A DNA stretch of 64,000 nt from Acidipropionibacterium sp. (lineage in GTDB: Bacteria > Actinomycetota > Actinomycetes > Propionibacteriales > Propionibacteriaceae): positions 307,384-371,383 of the forward strand of contig JALCLH010000003.1 in assembly GCA_022647765.1 (NCBI GenBank), given 5' to 3'. Positions 27,509-36,141 of this stretch are shown here, in pieces. Within the stretch, counting starts at the first letter, position 1. Each line of letters opens with the position of its first letter. The position numbers were made by a program, and so were the translations under genes. The notes beneath the pieces were generated by a model. That model was given only the letters and a program-made list of their open reading frames with translations, searched no databases and was not told the DNA's origin.

Positions 27509-29142
27509 TCAGACAGAGGCTTTCCACTCGGCGACGTACTCCTCGGCGACCTTTGCGGATGGCCTTGCCGATGGTGCGGTAGTCCTCCGCATTGAGGTTG
27601 GCCAGAGAGAGCCGGATCGACCACGGCGGACCGTCGAACCCGGAGCCGTTGAGAGCCACCGTCTCGGCCTGAGCGGCCAGGCGGAACAAGACGTCGGCCG
27701 GCTCGTAGGTCTTCTCGAGGAACTCGACGAACTCGGTGGGGTAGTGACGCTTGGCGAACGAGAGGAAGTCGATCTCGATGTAGTAGCCGGTACGCAGCGG
27801 ATCGGGGGTCAGGGTGGAATCCAGGCCCTCGAGCAGTGCGTTGAGACGATCAGCGACCAGGCCCTGGGCTGCCTTGCGATACGACTTCTCGGTGTCGAGG
27901 ATGTCGAACAGCGAGAACAGGGCGAGCTGAACCTGCTGGGGTCCCGAGATGCCTGCGGTGTGGTTTAGCGCGACATCGCGGGAGTCGGCCACCAGACGCT
28001 GTGCGAAGGTCAGCGAATCGGCGTCGTCGGTAGAGAGAGAGTACCGCGCGCGCAGGATTTCCTTGGTCTCATCGGGCAGCGCTGCGAGCAGCTTGTCGAG
28101 AACGGTGTCGCGGGCGGTGGTGATGACGCCGAGGCGCCAGCCGGTCGCACCGAAGTACTTCGAATACGAGTAGACGAGGATCGTGTTCTGCGGAATCACT
28201 GCCGACAGCGAGCGGAATCCGTCGATGAAGGTGCTGTAGACGTCATCGGTGATGATGATGAGGTTCGGATTGTCCTCGTGGACGATCTTCTCGATTCGCG
28301 CAATCGTCTCGTCGGCAATGCGCACCGACGGGGGGTTCGTCGGATTGATGCAGACCAGCAGCTTGATCGACGGATCGCGCAGTTTGTCGATCTGCTCATC
28401 GGAGAACTGCCAGGAGTGGCTGCCATTGGGGAATGTGCCATCAGCCTCCACGAGAACCTTGTTGAGGCCGTACATGGGAAGGTCGGCAATGTTGAGGTAC
28501 GGAGTGAATACCGGGGCCATGATGGCGATGGAATCTCCGGGCGCCAGCAGCCTGTTGGCGAACAGAGTGTCGAAGATGTAACGCATGGCTGCGGTGCCGC
28601 CCTCGGTGGCGAAGATGTCCACCGCGTCCGGCTCGGGGAATCCCTCACCCATGATCGAGCCGATGTAGCGCTTCCCGATCTCCGAGCAGTAGTTCAGCAT
28701 GGCGGGCGGAGAGACGTAGTGATTGCCGAGGATGGCGTCGACAAGCTCCCAGACGAAGGCGTCGGCGTCCCAGCCCTGCTGTGTGGCCCACTCGACGACC
28801 GTGGCCAGGAAGGCGATGCCAGGGCTGGTCGGCCCTGGAGGCGCTCCACTCGGCCAGCCGTGCCGCGATGCCAGGCTTGGCCGGCTGGGCGACGAGATCG
28901 GTGGTCCACTGGCCGGCGGCGCGAGAATCGTCGACCGAGAACAGGCCGAGCTGGAAGAAGGCGTCGCGCGGGGTGGTGGCGAGGAAGTTCGGATTGCCTC
29001 GTCCCGCGTTGAGCAGCGGGCGACCTACGAGCTGCTGCTCCTCTCCGGCGGTATTGAGGAGGCGTTCACGAAGCTCAAAAGGGGAGAGGCCCTCGAGCTT
29101 CTTCAGTGTCTCGCGATTGGGAGTACTCGGGAAATCTGGCAT
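27509..29142 (-). pseudogene. aspD: Aspartate 4-decarboxylase / aspartate aminotransferase, two frameshifts
   Basis: PLP enzyme of fold type I, about 544 residues when repaired: LEGLSPFELRERLLN N-terminus, substrate region GRGNPNF, and the Schiff-base Lys in YSYSKYFGATGWRLG. It would convert aspartate to alanine and CO2. Two surplus bases break it: a C in the C3 run at 28822-28824, and one base at 27550-27554 (restored end AIRKVAEEYVAEWKASV). No AspT antiporter is adjacent. The start at 29142 has AAGGAG about 12 bases upstream. Confidence 0.82.
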
Positions 29143-29217
29143 AATGCAGTGCTGCTCCTTTTCAAACGCGTGTCTTTTGACGCAGCCTTTCATAGGTTAA
29201 CAGCACGTGGCAACACC

Positions 29218-29382
29218 GTGTATCGTAGAGCGGCGATCAAGGAGCGATCAGACGCCGAACGACGCTTGGTCGACGCCATAAGGGGCGCCCGACACGCCGG
29301 CCTGTCGTGGTCGGCCATCGGTACCTTCGTCGGTGTTACCGGAGAGATGGCCCGTCAGCGATATGCCAGCAAAGTTGCTTGA
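29218..29382 (+). CDS. Small helix-turn-helix protein
   Basis: GTG start at 29218, 54 residues: a basic start, then DAERRLVDAIRGARHAGLSW and SAIGTFVGVTGEMARQRYAS. This is the one-HTH pattern seen in many small actinobacterial DNA-binding proteins (A-x-x-x-L-V-x-A-V-R-x-A-R-x-x-G-x-S-W). It is divergent from the aspartate decarboxylase gene. The start codon is not certain since no clear ribosome site is seen. Confidence 0.5.
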   Translation: MYRRAAIKERSDAERRLVDAIRGARHAGLSWSAIGTFVGVTGEMARQRYASKVA

Positions 29383-29461
29383 CAGATTCCGGTGCCAGTA
29401 GAGCGCGCGCTGGCGAAATGAGCTCTTGCGTCGCTCGGCGCCGGGTTTTGGGGGCTTGGGC

Positions 29462-29812
29462 CTATCGGCCGCTTCCGACGTTGTCCTCGACCCAGTCGCG
29501 GAGCTGTTTGAGCGGAGCGGCGGCGCTGCGGCCGAGATCGGTGAGTTCGTACTCGACGCGGGCGGGCACCTCGGGATAGACAGTGCGGGTGAGCAGTCCG
29601 TGATCCTCGAGTCTCTTGAGCGATTGGGAGAGCACCTTGGGGCTGATGCCCTCCAGGCGGAGCTTGAGCCGGCCGTTGCGCAGCGGGCCGTCCTCGAGGG
29701 CGCCGATGATCAGTGCGCTCCACTTGTTCGCCAGCAGGTCGAGCATGTCGCGGCACGGGCACATCGCCGCGTATACGTCGTTGCGTTCGCATGTGCTGTT
29801 GTTCGTGCTCAT
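29462..29812 (-). CDS. HxlR family transcriptional regulator
   Basis: A protein of 116 residues with the HxlR wHTH: a Cys near the N-terminus in CPCRDMLDLLANKWSALIIG, then GISPKVLSQSLKRLEDHGLL and the wing VPARVEYELTDLG. The CPC motif at about residues 19-21 could be redox or aldehyde sensing, as in HypR/YodB-type members. The start MSTNNSTC at 29812 was chosen; the gene is divergent from an alcohol dehydrogenase-like gene, its likely target. Confidence 0.87.
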   Translation of the reverse strand: MSTNNSTCERNDVYAAMCPCRDMLDLLANKWSALIIGALEDGPLRNGRLKLRLEGISPKVLSQSLKRLEDHGLLTRTVYPEVPARVEYELTDLGRSAAAPLKQLRDWVEDNVGSGR

Positions 29813-29874
29813 GGGTTCATGATATCTGATGGGTACCAAGTGCCCTTGACGGTAACCACTATGGCGGGGGAACC

Positions 29875-30897
29875 ATGGACGCCATGAGAACAACAACTGC
29901 TGTTGGATACGAGAAGAACCTTCCTGTCACCGATCCCGAGGCGCTGGTCGCCCGGGAGATCGAGGTGCCCGCACTGGGGCCGCACGATCTCCTGGTCGAG
30001 ATCGAGGCGGTGTCGGTGAACCCGGTCGACGTGAAGCTCCGTGCCGGCTCGCCGGCGCCAGCCGAGGGCTTCGCGGTGCTGGGATTCGACGCCGCCGGAA
30101 CCGTGCGCGAGGTTGGCCCCGGCGTCTCCTTGTTCGCTCCTGGCGATGAGGTGTTCTACGCGGGCACCATCGACCGGCCCGGCACGAACCAGCGTCTGCA
30201 TGTCGTCGACGAGCGGATCGTCGGGCACAAGCCGGGGAGGCTGTCATTCGCCGATGCGGCGTCTCTGCCCCTGACGGCGATCACCGCGTGGGAGACGCTG
30301 TTCGACCGGCTCCGCCTCACCGGCGCCTCGACCGGAACGCTCCTGGTGATCGGGGCGACCGGCGGCGTCGGGTCGGTCATGGTGGAGCTGGCCGAGGCAC
30401 TCCTGCCGGGGGTCACCGTGATCGCCACCGCCTCCGGCGAGGACCGGGCCGCATGGGTGCGAGATCTCGGCGCCGACCACGTCGTCAATCACCACGGGGA
30501 CCTGGCGGCCCAGGTGCTCGACCTGGTGCCCGGCGGCGTGGACTGGCTGTTCACGTCCCACTCCGAGGGCCAGATCGAGACCTATGCCCGGATCGTGCGC
30601 CCGTTCGGGGACATCGTGGCGATCGATGACGGTCCGCGCGACGTGTTCCCGCTCAAGGCCAGGAGCATCGCCTGGCATTGGGAACTGATGTTCACCCGTC
30701 CCGTCCAGCAGACTCCGGACATGATCGAGCAGCACCGCCTGCTGGACGCCGTCGCGGGCCTCGTCGAGCAGGGCCGGATTCGCGCGACGACGACCAGGAC
30801 GCTCTCGCCGATATCGCCGTCCACCCTCCGCCAGGCACACGAACTGGTGGAGAGCGGGCGGGTGATCGGCAAGGTCGTCATCCACGGGTGGGAATAA
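29875..30897 (+). CDS. Zinc-type alcohol dehydrogenase-like protein (quinone reductase family)
   Basis: Medium-chain reductase of 340 residues: it starts RTTTAVGYEKNLPV, has a GroES-like fold with NPVDVKLRAGS, Rossmann loop VIGATGGVGS at about 157-166 and ends SGRVIGKVVI. Lacks the zinc-binding Cys set. GGGGGAACC precedes the ATG at 29875; the internal ATG at 29884 is the family's usual start and is an alternative. It is divergent from HxlR, the common arrangement for aldehyde- or quinone-inducible reductases. Confidence 0.87.
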   Translation: MDAMRTTTAVGYEKNLPVTDPEALVAREIEVPALGPHDLLVEIEAVSVNPVDVKLRAGSPAPAEGFAVLGFDAAGTVREVGPGVSLFAPGDEVFYAGTIDRPGTNQRLHVVDERIVGHKPGRLSFADAASLPLTAITAWETLFDRLRLTGASTGTLLVIGATGGVGSVMVELAEALLPGVTVIATASGEDRAAWVRDLGADHVVNHHGDLAAQVLDLVPGGVDWLFTSHSEGQIETYARIVRPFGDIVAIDDGPRDVFPLKARSIAWHWELMFTRPVQQTPDMIEQHRLLDAVAGLVEQGRIRATTTRTLSPISPSTLRQAHELVESGRVIGKVVIHGWE

Positions 30898-30985
30898 GCA
30901 GTTGCCGCGGCACGGAAGACTACGGTTACGGAGCGTTAACTTGGCAGGTCGCCACCTGTAACAAACTTTCAGAACACTGAGCGCG

Positions 30986-31004
30986 ACGCCGCATGTTGCG
31001 GCGT
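30986..31004. terminator. Short GC hairpin after the dehydrogenase
   Basis: ACGCCGCA-TGT-TGCGGCGT, perfect 8-bp stem without a T-run, 89 bases after the dehydrogenase stop in the 214-base gap before the permease. Possible terminator; the rest of this gap shows no gene. Confidence 0.4.
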
Positions 31005-31111
31005 TGACCAGATGACGGAGCGTTTCCACGAACCGCTGTCGGTTCCATTTCTGTTTGTCGTCCGACTTTTGGCCGATGAGCAGTTGCCGACAAGACGCCG
31101 GAGGTTCACAC

Positions 31112-32632
31112 ATGGCGAACACACCGATTAGCCTCGGGCAACAGCTGCTGCGTCGAAAGCCGATTCTCTTTCAGTCGGCGTCCGGGTCGGGCGAGCATCT
31201 TGAACGCAAGCTGAGCACGTTCCAATTGATGATGTTCGGCGTTGGCGCCACCATCGGCACGGGAATCTTCTTCGTGTTGCCGGAGGCTATTCCGGTGGCC
31301 GGCCCCGCCGTGATCATCTCCTTCATCGTCGCCGCGATCGCCGCCGGTCTGTCGGCGCTCTGCTATGCGGAGCTGGCGGCGTCGATCCCGGTCAGCGGAT
31401 CGACCTACTCATTCGCCTACCACGCCCTCGGCGAGGGCACGGCCGTGCTGGTCGGCGGATGCGTTCTCCTCGAGTACGGCGTGGCCGTCTCGGCGGTCGC
31501 CGTCGGGTGGAGCGGCTACTTCAACGAACTCCTGCAGCATCTCTTCGGCTGGCACCTGCCGACGGCATTGTCGCTGTCCTTCATTCCTGGCACGGATGGC
31601 CTCGCGACAGGCGGGATCATCAACCTTCCCGCCGTTGTGCTCGTCGGGCTGTGCACGCTGCTGCTCATCCGGGGCGCGTCGGAATCGGCGACGGTCAATG
31701 CCATCATGGTGTGCATCAAGCTCGGTGTTCTCATCATGTTCATCGTCATCGCGTTCTCCGCGTTCCAGACCGACCATTTCGCCAACTTCTTCGGTCAGGC
31801 GGCCGGCATCGGCGGCGCCGCGGGTACGATCTTCTTCTCCTTCATCGGATTAGACGCGGTAGCGACAGCCAGTGAAGAAGTCAAGAACCCGCAGAAGGCG
31901 ATTCCGCGGGCGATCATCGGGGCCCTCCTGATCGTCACGGCGGCCTATTTGCTGGTGGCGATCGCCGGTATCGCGGCGATGCCCGTCGAGTGGTTCGCCA
32001 CGCCCGCGGCAGGTGAGGCCGGGCTCGCGAAGATCATGGAGGATGTCACGGGGATGCCGATCTGGGCGACGATCCTCTCCGCAGGGGCCGTCCTCTCGGT
32101 GTTCTCGGTGACTCTCGTCACGCTCTACGGCCAGACGCGAATCCTATTCTCGATCTCGAGAGACGGCATGGTGTCGAGGAAGTTCCTCGAAGTCAGCCCG
32201 AAGTACGGGACGCCGGTGTTCAACACCGTCCTGGTGGCCGCGCTCGTCGCCGTCGTGGCCGGATTCGTTCCTGCCGATTACCTCTGGGACAGCGTCTCCT
32301 TCGGCACCCTCGTCGCCTTCAGCGTCGTCGCGATCTCGCTCATGGTGCTGCGCCGGAAGATGCCGGACCTGCCGCGTCCGTTCAAGGTTCCGCTCTACCC
32401 GGTGGTGCCGATTCTCACCGTCGTCGTCTGCGTCTACGTTCTCGCGAGTCTGCGGCTGGTCACCTGGGTCATCTGCGTGTCGTGGCTCGTGCTCGTCTTC
32501 CTGTTCTACCTGTTCTACGGGCGCACACATGCCACGCTGAGCAACTACAAGGAAGAGGAAGAGATCGCCGAGCCGATCGGTCCGGCAGCGCAGGAAGTCA
32601 TCAATGCCGAGAAGGAGCGGAAGCGCCGATGA
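31112..32632 (+). CDS. Amino acid permease, APC superfamily
   Basis: A protein of 506 residues with about 12 membrane helices. The first helix carries FGVGATIGTGIFFVLPEAIPVAGPA, the APC consensus substrate loop (G-x-x-I-G-x-G-I-F). A cytoplasmic, charged C-terminal tail follows. It resembles the cationic amino-acid transporter (YfnA/CAT-like) branch. GGAGG precedes the start. It overlaps the universal stress protein gene by 4 bases (ATGA), which hints at a stress-linked amino-acid uptake unit. Confidence 0.88.
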   Translation: MANTPISLGQQLLRRKPILFQSASGSGEHLERKLSTFQLMMFGVGATIGTGIFFVLPEAIPVAGPAVIISFIVAAIAAGLSALCYAELAASIPVSGSTYSFAYHALGEGTAVLVGGCVLLEYGVAVSAVAVGWSGYFNELLQHLFGWHLPTALSLSFIPGTDGLATGGIINLPAVVLVGLCTLLLIRGASESATVNAIMVCIKLGVLIMFIVIAFSAFQTDHFANFFGQAAGIGGAAGTIFFSFIGLDAVATASEEVKNPQKAIPRAIIGALLIVTAAYLLVAIAGIAAMPVEWFATPAAGEAGLAKIMEDVTGMPIWATILSAGAVLSVFSVTLVTLYGQTRILFSISRDGMVSRKFLEVSPKYGTPVFNTVLVAALVAVVAGFVPADYLWDSVSFGTLVAFSVVAISLMVLRRKMPDLPRPFKVPLYPVVPILTVVVCVYVLASLRLVTWVICVSWLVLVFLFYLFYGRTHATLSNYKEEEEIAEPIGPAAQEVINAEKERKRR

Positions 32633-33519
32633 GTCTCGTAGTCGGATACGGTCCTCGCAACAATGATCGCTCTGCGATCGAGCTCGCCTGCCAGCTCTCT
32701 CGGTCGGTGGCCCTAGATGTTCATGTCGTATCGGTGGTCCCGCAGGGGTGGGGCACGCCGGCGGCGGCAGGAACCGATCGCGAGTTCGAGCAGTGGGCCG
32801 CGTCGGAGGGGGAGCTGAGTGCTGCGGAGGCGTCTGCGGATCTGGCGCAGCATCCCGGGATTACCGGAGACGCCAAGTGGATCAGCGGGCGTTCCGTTCC
32901 CCATGCTCTGCTCCATCATGCGCGGGAGCTCGAGGCCACTGCCCTGGTCGTCGGATCGAGCCGGGACGCCGAACCCGGACGCATCGGCCTGGGTTCCAAG
33001 TCGGATCGCCTGGTCCACTCGTCTCCCATTCCGGTGGCGATCGCTCCGGCGCAGTATCGCACCGACGAGCCGGTCACCCGCGTCACCGTGGCATTTCGGG
33101 ACGGCGAGGCCGGGCATGCACTGCTGCCGTACGCCGTTGATCTGGTACGGCGTGCCAACGCGGCGCTGCGCATCGTGACATTCATCGTGACGCCGCCGAG
33201 GCGGCCGGTCACGGCGCGCATCAATCATCCCGAAGCCCCCATCATCAATCAGTGGAAGGCGCAGGCCACCGCCGCGCAGAGCAAGGCCGTGGAGCATCTC
33301 GCCCAGGAAGGTCTCGACCCGGCCTCGATCGAGACCACTCTGGCGGAGGGCGTCGACTGGGCGCGGGCGGTTCGATCGGTGTCATGGGAGGACGGCGACA
33401 TCTTCGTCGTGGGGTCCTCGCAGACGAACCCGATCGCCCGAGTCTTCCTGGGATCGAGCGCGACGAAGATCATTCGCTATGCGCCGGTGCCGGTCATCGC
33501 CGTGCCCGGGAAGGAGTAG
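32629..33519 (+). CDS. Tandem-domain universal stress protein
   Basis: A protein of 296 residues with two UspA domains (about 1-140 and 148-296). Each ends with an ATP-binding-type loop: VGSSRDAEP...GLGSKSDRLV and VGSSQTNPI...LGSSATKII (G-S-S then G-S-S/K). It is translationally coupled to the amino-acid permease; APC permease-Usp pairs and fusions are common and the Usp may regulate the transporter, but this is inference. Confidence 0.88.
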   Translation: MSLVVGYGPRNNDRSAIELACQLSRSVALDVHVVSVVPQGWGTPAAAGTDREFEQWAASEGELSAAEASADLAQHPGITGDAKWISGRSVPHALLHHARELEATALVVGSSRDAEPGRIGLGSKSDRLVHSSPIPVAIAPAQYRTDEPVTRVTVAFRDGEAGHALLPYAVDLVRRANAALRIVTFIVTPPRRPVTARINHPEAPIINQWKAQATAAQSKAVEHLAQEGLDPASIETTLAEGVDWARAVRSVSWEDGDIFVVGSSQTNPIARVFLGSSATKIIRYAPVPVIAVPGKE

Positions 33520-33540
33520 TCCCGGCGTAAGACAGAAGGT

Positions 33541-33557
33541 CTAGACAGACTAGACAG
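33541..33557. promoter_or_regulatory. Direct-repeat operator before the Phd/VapC module
   Basis: CTAGACAG occurs twice with one base between (33541-33548, 33550-33557), about 20 bases before the antitoxin ATG. Likely the antitoxin's own binding site. Confidence 0.5.
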
Positions 33558-33577
33558 ATCGCTGGTAGCCTCTCAGT

Positions 33578-33859
33578 ATGACCGAGGCCGATCACACGCC
33601 CACGTGGCAGGTGCAGGAGGCGAAGCAGCGGTTCAGCGAGGTGCTCCGCGCCGCGGCGAAGCGTCCGCAGACGATCACGAAAAATGGGACGCCGGTCGCG
33701 GTGGTTGTCGACATCGACGACTACCGCGCCCACCATGACCGTGACACCCGGCCGGCCTTCGCCGATGCGCTGCTGGCGGGACTGGACCTGGACGGTTTCG
33801 AGCTGCCGGCCCGACGCCGCGACACCGGTCGTGCCCCTGATCTGTTCGCCGACGCATGA
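33578..33859 (+). CDS. Phd/YefM-type antitoxin
   Basis: A protein of 93 residues. The Phd/YefM N-terminal fold is WQVQEAKQRFSEVLRAAAKR (residues 9-28), then PQTITKNGTPVAVVVDIDDYR. The C-terminal part (PAFADALLAGLDLDGFELP, DLFADA) is the toxin-binding tail. It overlaps the VapC-like toxin gene by 4 bases, so the pair is co-translated. The direct repeat upstream suggests autorepression. Confidence 0.9.
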   Translation: MTEADHTPTWQVQEAKQRFSEVLRAAAKRPQTITKNGTPVAVVVDIDDYRAHHDRDTRPAFADALLAGLDLDGFELPARRRDTGRAPDLFADA

Positions 33860-34260
33860 GTGGATACCTGCTCGACACAAACGTGATCTCCGAGCTCGCT
33901 CGGGCGCGTCCCCATCCGGATGCCATCGCCTGGCTGCGTTCGGCGGGGGACTGCTATCTGAGTGTGCTCACTACCGGGGAACTGCGCCGCGGCGTCTGGA
34001 TGTTGCAGCGGCGAGATCCCCTGAAGGCCGCTCGGATCGGAGAGTGGGTGGAGATGATCGTTTCCGAGTACGCGGATCGCGTCCTGCCCGTCGATGAATC
34101 GGTCGCTGAGCGTTGGGCCACGCTGCCCACGCGTCGGACCCTGCCGGTCGTTGATGCGCTCATCGCGGCGACCGCACTTGCCCACGGCCTCGCGGTCGCC
34201 ACGAGGAACGTCAAGGACTTCGCCGGCACCGGCGTCCCGGTCGTCGATCCGTTCGGGTGA
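33856..34260 (+). CDS. VapC/FitB-like PIN-domain toxin
   Basis: A protein of 134 residues. The PIN acidic residues are all present: Asp7 in YLLDTNVISEL, Glu in LTTGELRRG (about 42), Asp in VVDALIAATA (about 97) and Asp in TRNVKDF (about 115), for Mg-dependent RNA cleavage. Partner of the preceding Phd-type antitoxin. Its last 50 bases plus 31 bases downstream recur 757 bases further on as an orphan tail (34968-35048). Confidence 0.9.
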   Translation: MSGYLLDTNVISELARARPHPDAIAWLRSAGDCYLSVLTTGELRRGVWMLQRRDPLKAARIGEWVEMIVSEYADRVLPVDESVAERWATLPTRRTLPVVDALIAATALAHGLAVATRNVKDFAGTGVPVVDPFG

Positions 34261-34336
34261 CATCGGCGCCCGGCCGATTCCCGGCTATCCGTGGGGGACG
34301 CCGAGCGCTGATGTCCCCTGTGTCGTACCTGTGGGG

Positions 34337-34690
34337 TCAGGGGAAGTTCTGCGCCGGAAAGTCCCGACTCTCGTGCAGAACACGGGAGATATGCACGGCG
34401 TCGTTGGTCGGCAAGAAGAAGATGACATGCTGAGGGCGGATAATCCGCCGCGTGCCCGGGGGAACATGGTCACGACTTGCCCTCAGATGCAGACTTCGCA
34501 CTCCTGGTCCAAGCTCGGGGCGACTGCGGGACCCGAGTAGTTCCGGGTCGGTTGTAATGGCCTTAAAGGCCGCAGATACGAGCGCTTCGTAGGCATCTCG
34601 CACTGCGTTTCCAAAGTGCTCAATTGACTATCCGAGTGCGCTATTGATGTCGTCGCGGGCAAGCGGCGAGACGACGAGCCGGAGGCTCAT
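34337..34690 (-). pseudogene. RelE/ParE-type toxin with in-frame amber codon
   Basis: Read from ATG 34690: MSLRLVVSPLARDDINSALG, then TAG, then SIEHFGNAVRDAYEALVSA through SRPELGPGVRSLHLRASRD and HISRVLHESRDF to the stop at 34337. Total 117 codons. This is the RelE/ParE fold. The residue at codon 21 is usually Trp in such proteins, so TGG to TAG is a likely one-base nonsense change. Overlaps the antitoxin stop by ATGA. Without suppression only a 20-residue peptide is made, or a restart from GTG/ATG inside at about 34603. Confidence 0.72.
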
Positions 34691-34947
34691 GCCTGCTTGT
34701 GAGTGATCCGGTCGGCGGCGTCATCGCCGAGCTCATGAATGAACGCGCGGAGGTTTTCTAGTGGGACTTCGATGCCGTCACCGGCGTCGACTTGTTGGAA
34801 GCCTGCTGCGACATCCTCGCGCAACGCCGACAGCCGGGCGGCTTCTTCTGTGCCCGCGGAACGCAGGAGCTGGGTGGCCATTTCGACGCGCTGGTCTGTA
34901 CTGAGTGCCATCGCGGCCTCCAGCACTTCGGCAGTCGACTTGTCCAT
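34687..34947 (-). CDS. ParD-like antitoxin (addiction module component)
   Basis: A protein of 86 residues. It starts MDKSTAEVLEAAMALSTDQR, then a helical AATQLL-type middle with an acidic C-terminal half (IEVPLENLRAFIHELGDDAAD). It precedes and overlaps the RelE/ParE-like toxin gene by 4 bases. With the toxin interrupted by an amber codon, the antitoxin may now be orphaned. Confidence 0.72.
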   Translation of the reverse strand: MDKSTAEVLEAAMALSTDQRVEMATQLLRSAGTEEAARLSALREDVAAGFQQVDAGDGIEVPLENLRAFIHELGDDAADRITHKQA

Positions 34948-34956
34948 GAGATGAGC

Positions 34957-35682
34957 CTACGCGAGCCTCAAGGACTTCGCCGACACGGGCGTCCCGGTCG
35001 TCGATCCATTCGGGTGACATCGGGGATCGGTCGTTCTCCCGCTATCCGACTGTGACACTGTCGCCGTCCGGCAGCACCTCTGCCAGGCCTGCCCCTCGCG
35101 TTCGAGCGAGGCGGCGACGCTGCGGGCGACGGCGAGACCGTCGGGGTTGAGCAGCCCGTCGTGCACGCCGATCACCCGTTCTGGACGGACCGCCCGGATG
35201 TAGCGGATGAGGTCGGTCGCTCGCAGCCAGGGCGCGTCGATGGGAGTGACCAGCAGACGGAGAGGGCCCGGCGGCAGGCAGTGCTCGTCGCCCGTGACGA
35301 ACACCGCCTCGCCAATCAGGTAAGCGCGATTCTGGGGACCGGGCAGCTCGGGATGAACCTCGGCGTGGCGGTCACCTGCCACCCTGACAGACAGGCTGCC
35401 GATCGTGAATGACGCGCCGGCTACCGCCTCTCTCACGCGGTCGTCGTTGATGCTCCCTCGGGCGTCGGCCGGCGCCCAGACGGGGATGCCGCGCCGCAGG
35501 GCCTCACGGGCGAGGTCGGGGTCGAGATGGTCGTAGTGCCCGTGGGTGACGAGTACCGCATCCACGCGGTCGAGCGACGGACGAGGGCCCAGCGTCCCCG
35601 GATCCACGAGCACGCGGGTGCCCGCGCACTCGATCAGCAGACATGCATGGTGGATCTTCGTCACGCGGATCGGATCTGTCAC
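34957..35682 (-). CDS. MBL-fold metallo-hydrolase (UlaG-like), shifted C-terminus
   Basis: A metallo-beta-lactamase fold protein. Metal motif VTHGHYDHLDPD is at about residues 45-56, with further ligands in GDRHAEVHPEL and the late His in VIGVHDGLL. In the current frame the protein runs 241 residues into a neighbouring vapC remnant. If one G is restored to the G4 run near 35092-35095, it ends as GLAEVLPDGDSVTVG at 35043, a normal family end (about 212 residues). Cytoplasmic; substrate unknown. Confidence 0.8.
   Translation of the reverse strand: MTDPIRVTKIHHACLLIECAGTRVLVDPGTLGPRPSLDRVDAVLVTHGHYDHLDPDLAREALRRGIPVWAPADARGSINDDRVREAVAGASFTIGSLSVRVAGDRHAEVHPELPGPQNRAYLIGEAVFVTGDEHCLPPGPLRLLVTPIDAPWLRATDLIRYIRAVRPERVIGVHDGLLNPDGLAVARSVAASLEREGQAWQRCCRTATVSQSDSGRTTDPRCHPNGSTTGTPVSAKSLRLA
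34968..35048 (+). pseudogene. Orphan 3' tail of a second vapC-like gene
   Basis: Bases 34968-35048 match 34211-34291 (3' end of the VapC gene and the following 31 bases) at constant offset 757, about 70 of 81 bases identical, including the last 16 codons (LKDFADTGVPVVDPFG) and stop. No start or upstream part is present. The ParDE module lies exactly between the two copies. Confidence 0.7.
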
Positions 35683-35708
35683 AACTGGATGGTAGGTCGC
35701 GTTGTGCG

Positions 35709-35963
35709 TTACCGCTGTCGTGGAGCGACTCGGTTCAGGGAGACCAGGGCCAGGCCGACGACGGCGAAGACCGCACCCGCGAAGCCGTTGAACCGCAGCA
35801 GTCCCTAGGCGACGCCGAGCCCGCCGAGGGCGGAGCCGATGGCGTTGGCGAGGTTGAATGCACCGACGTTGACCGCCAGCGAGAGGGTCGGGGCCTGCTG
35901 GGCGTTGCCCAGCACGAGGGACTGCAAAGAGGCGATGGACGCCGTCGAGAGCAGTACGAAACG
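35709..35963 (-). pseudogene. C-terminal fragment of an MFS transporter, amber-interrupted
   Basis: On the minus strand the frame reads SLQSLVLGNAQQAPTLSLAV, VNVGAFNLANAIGSALGGLG, a TAG at 35805-35807, then GLLRFNGFAGAVFAVVGLAL and a stop at 35709. That is the last two or three helices of a DHA1-type efflux protein. Nothing upstream of about 35963 continues it, so the rest was lost where the AT-rich island begins. Confidence 0.65.
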
Positions 35964-36060
35964 GCTGTCAGAGCCGGCACACGAGTCAGGCTTCCCTGTT
36001 TTAACAGCACCGTAACAGTACGGGAGCGTGAGCGAAACGTGGCAGGAGCACTGTGATCTT

Positions 36061-36086
36061 CATCAACATCACCAGTGATGATGATG
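36061..36086. promoter_or_regulatory. 26-bp near-perfect palindrome before the island operon
   Basis: CATCAACATCAC-CA-GTGATGATGATG: 12-bp arms with 11 pairs, 56 bases upstream of the first operon gene. Probable operator for the island's regulator at 43932. Confidence 0.6.
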
Positions 36087-36141
36087 CATTCCCGAAAAAT
36101 GGCGGGGATGCCCGGCAACTCCTTATCCTGAAAGCAGTGCC

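Noticed and set aside
29142..29212. Aspartate-alanine antiporter system next to aspD
   Set aside because: No AspT-like membrane gene on either side within the window.
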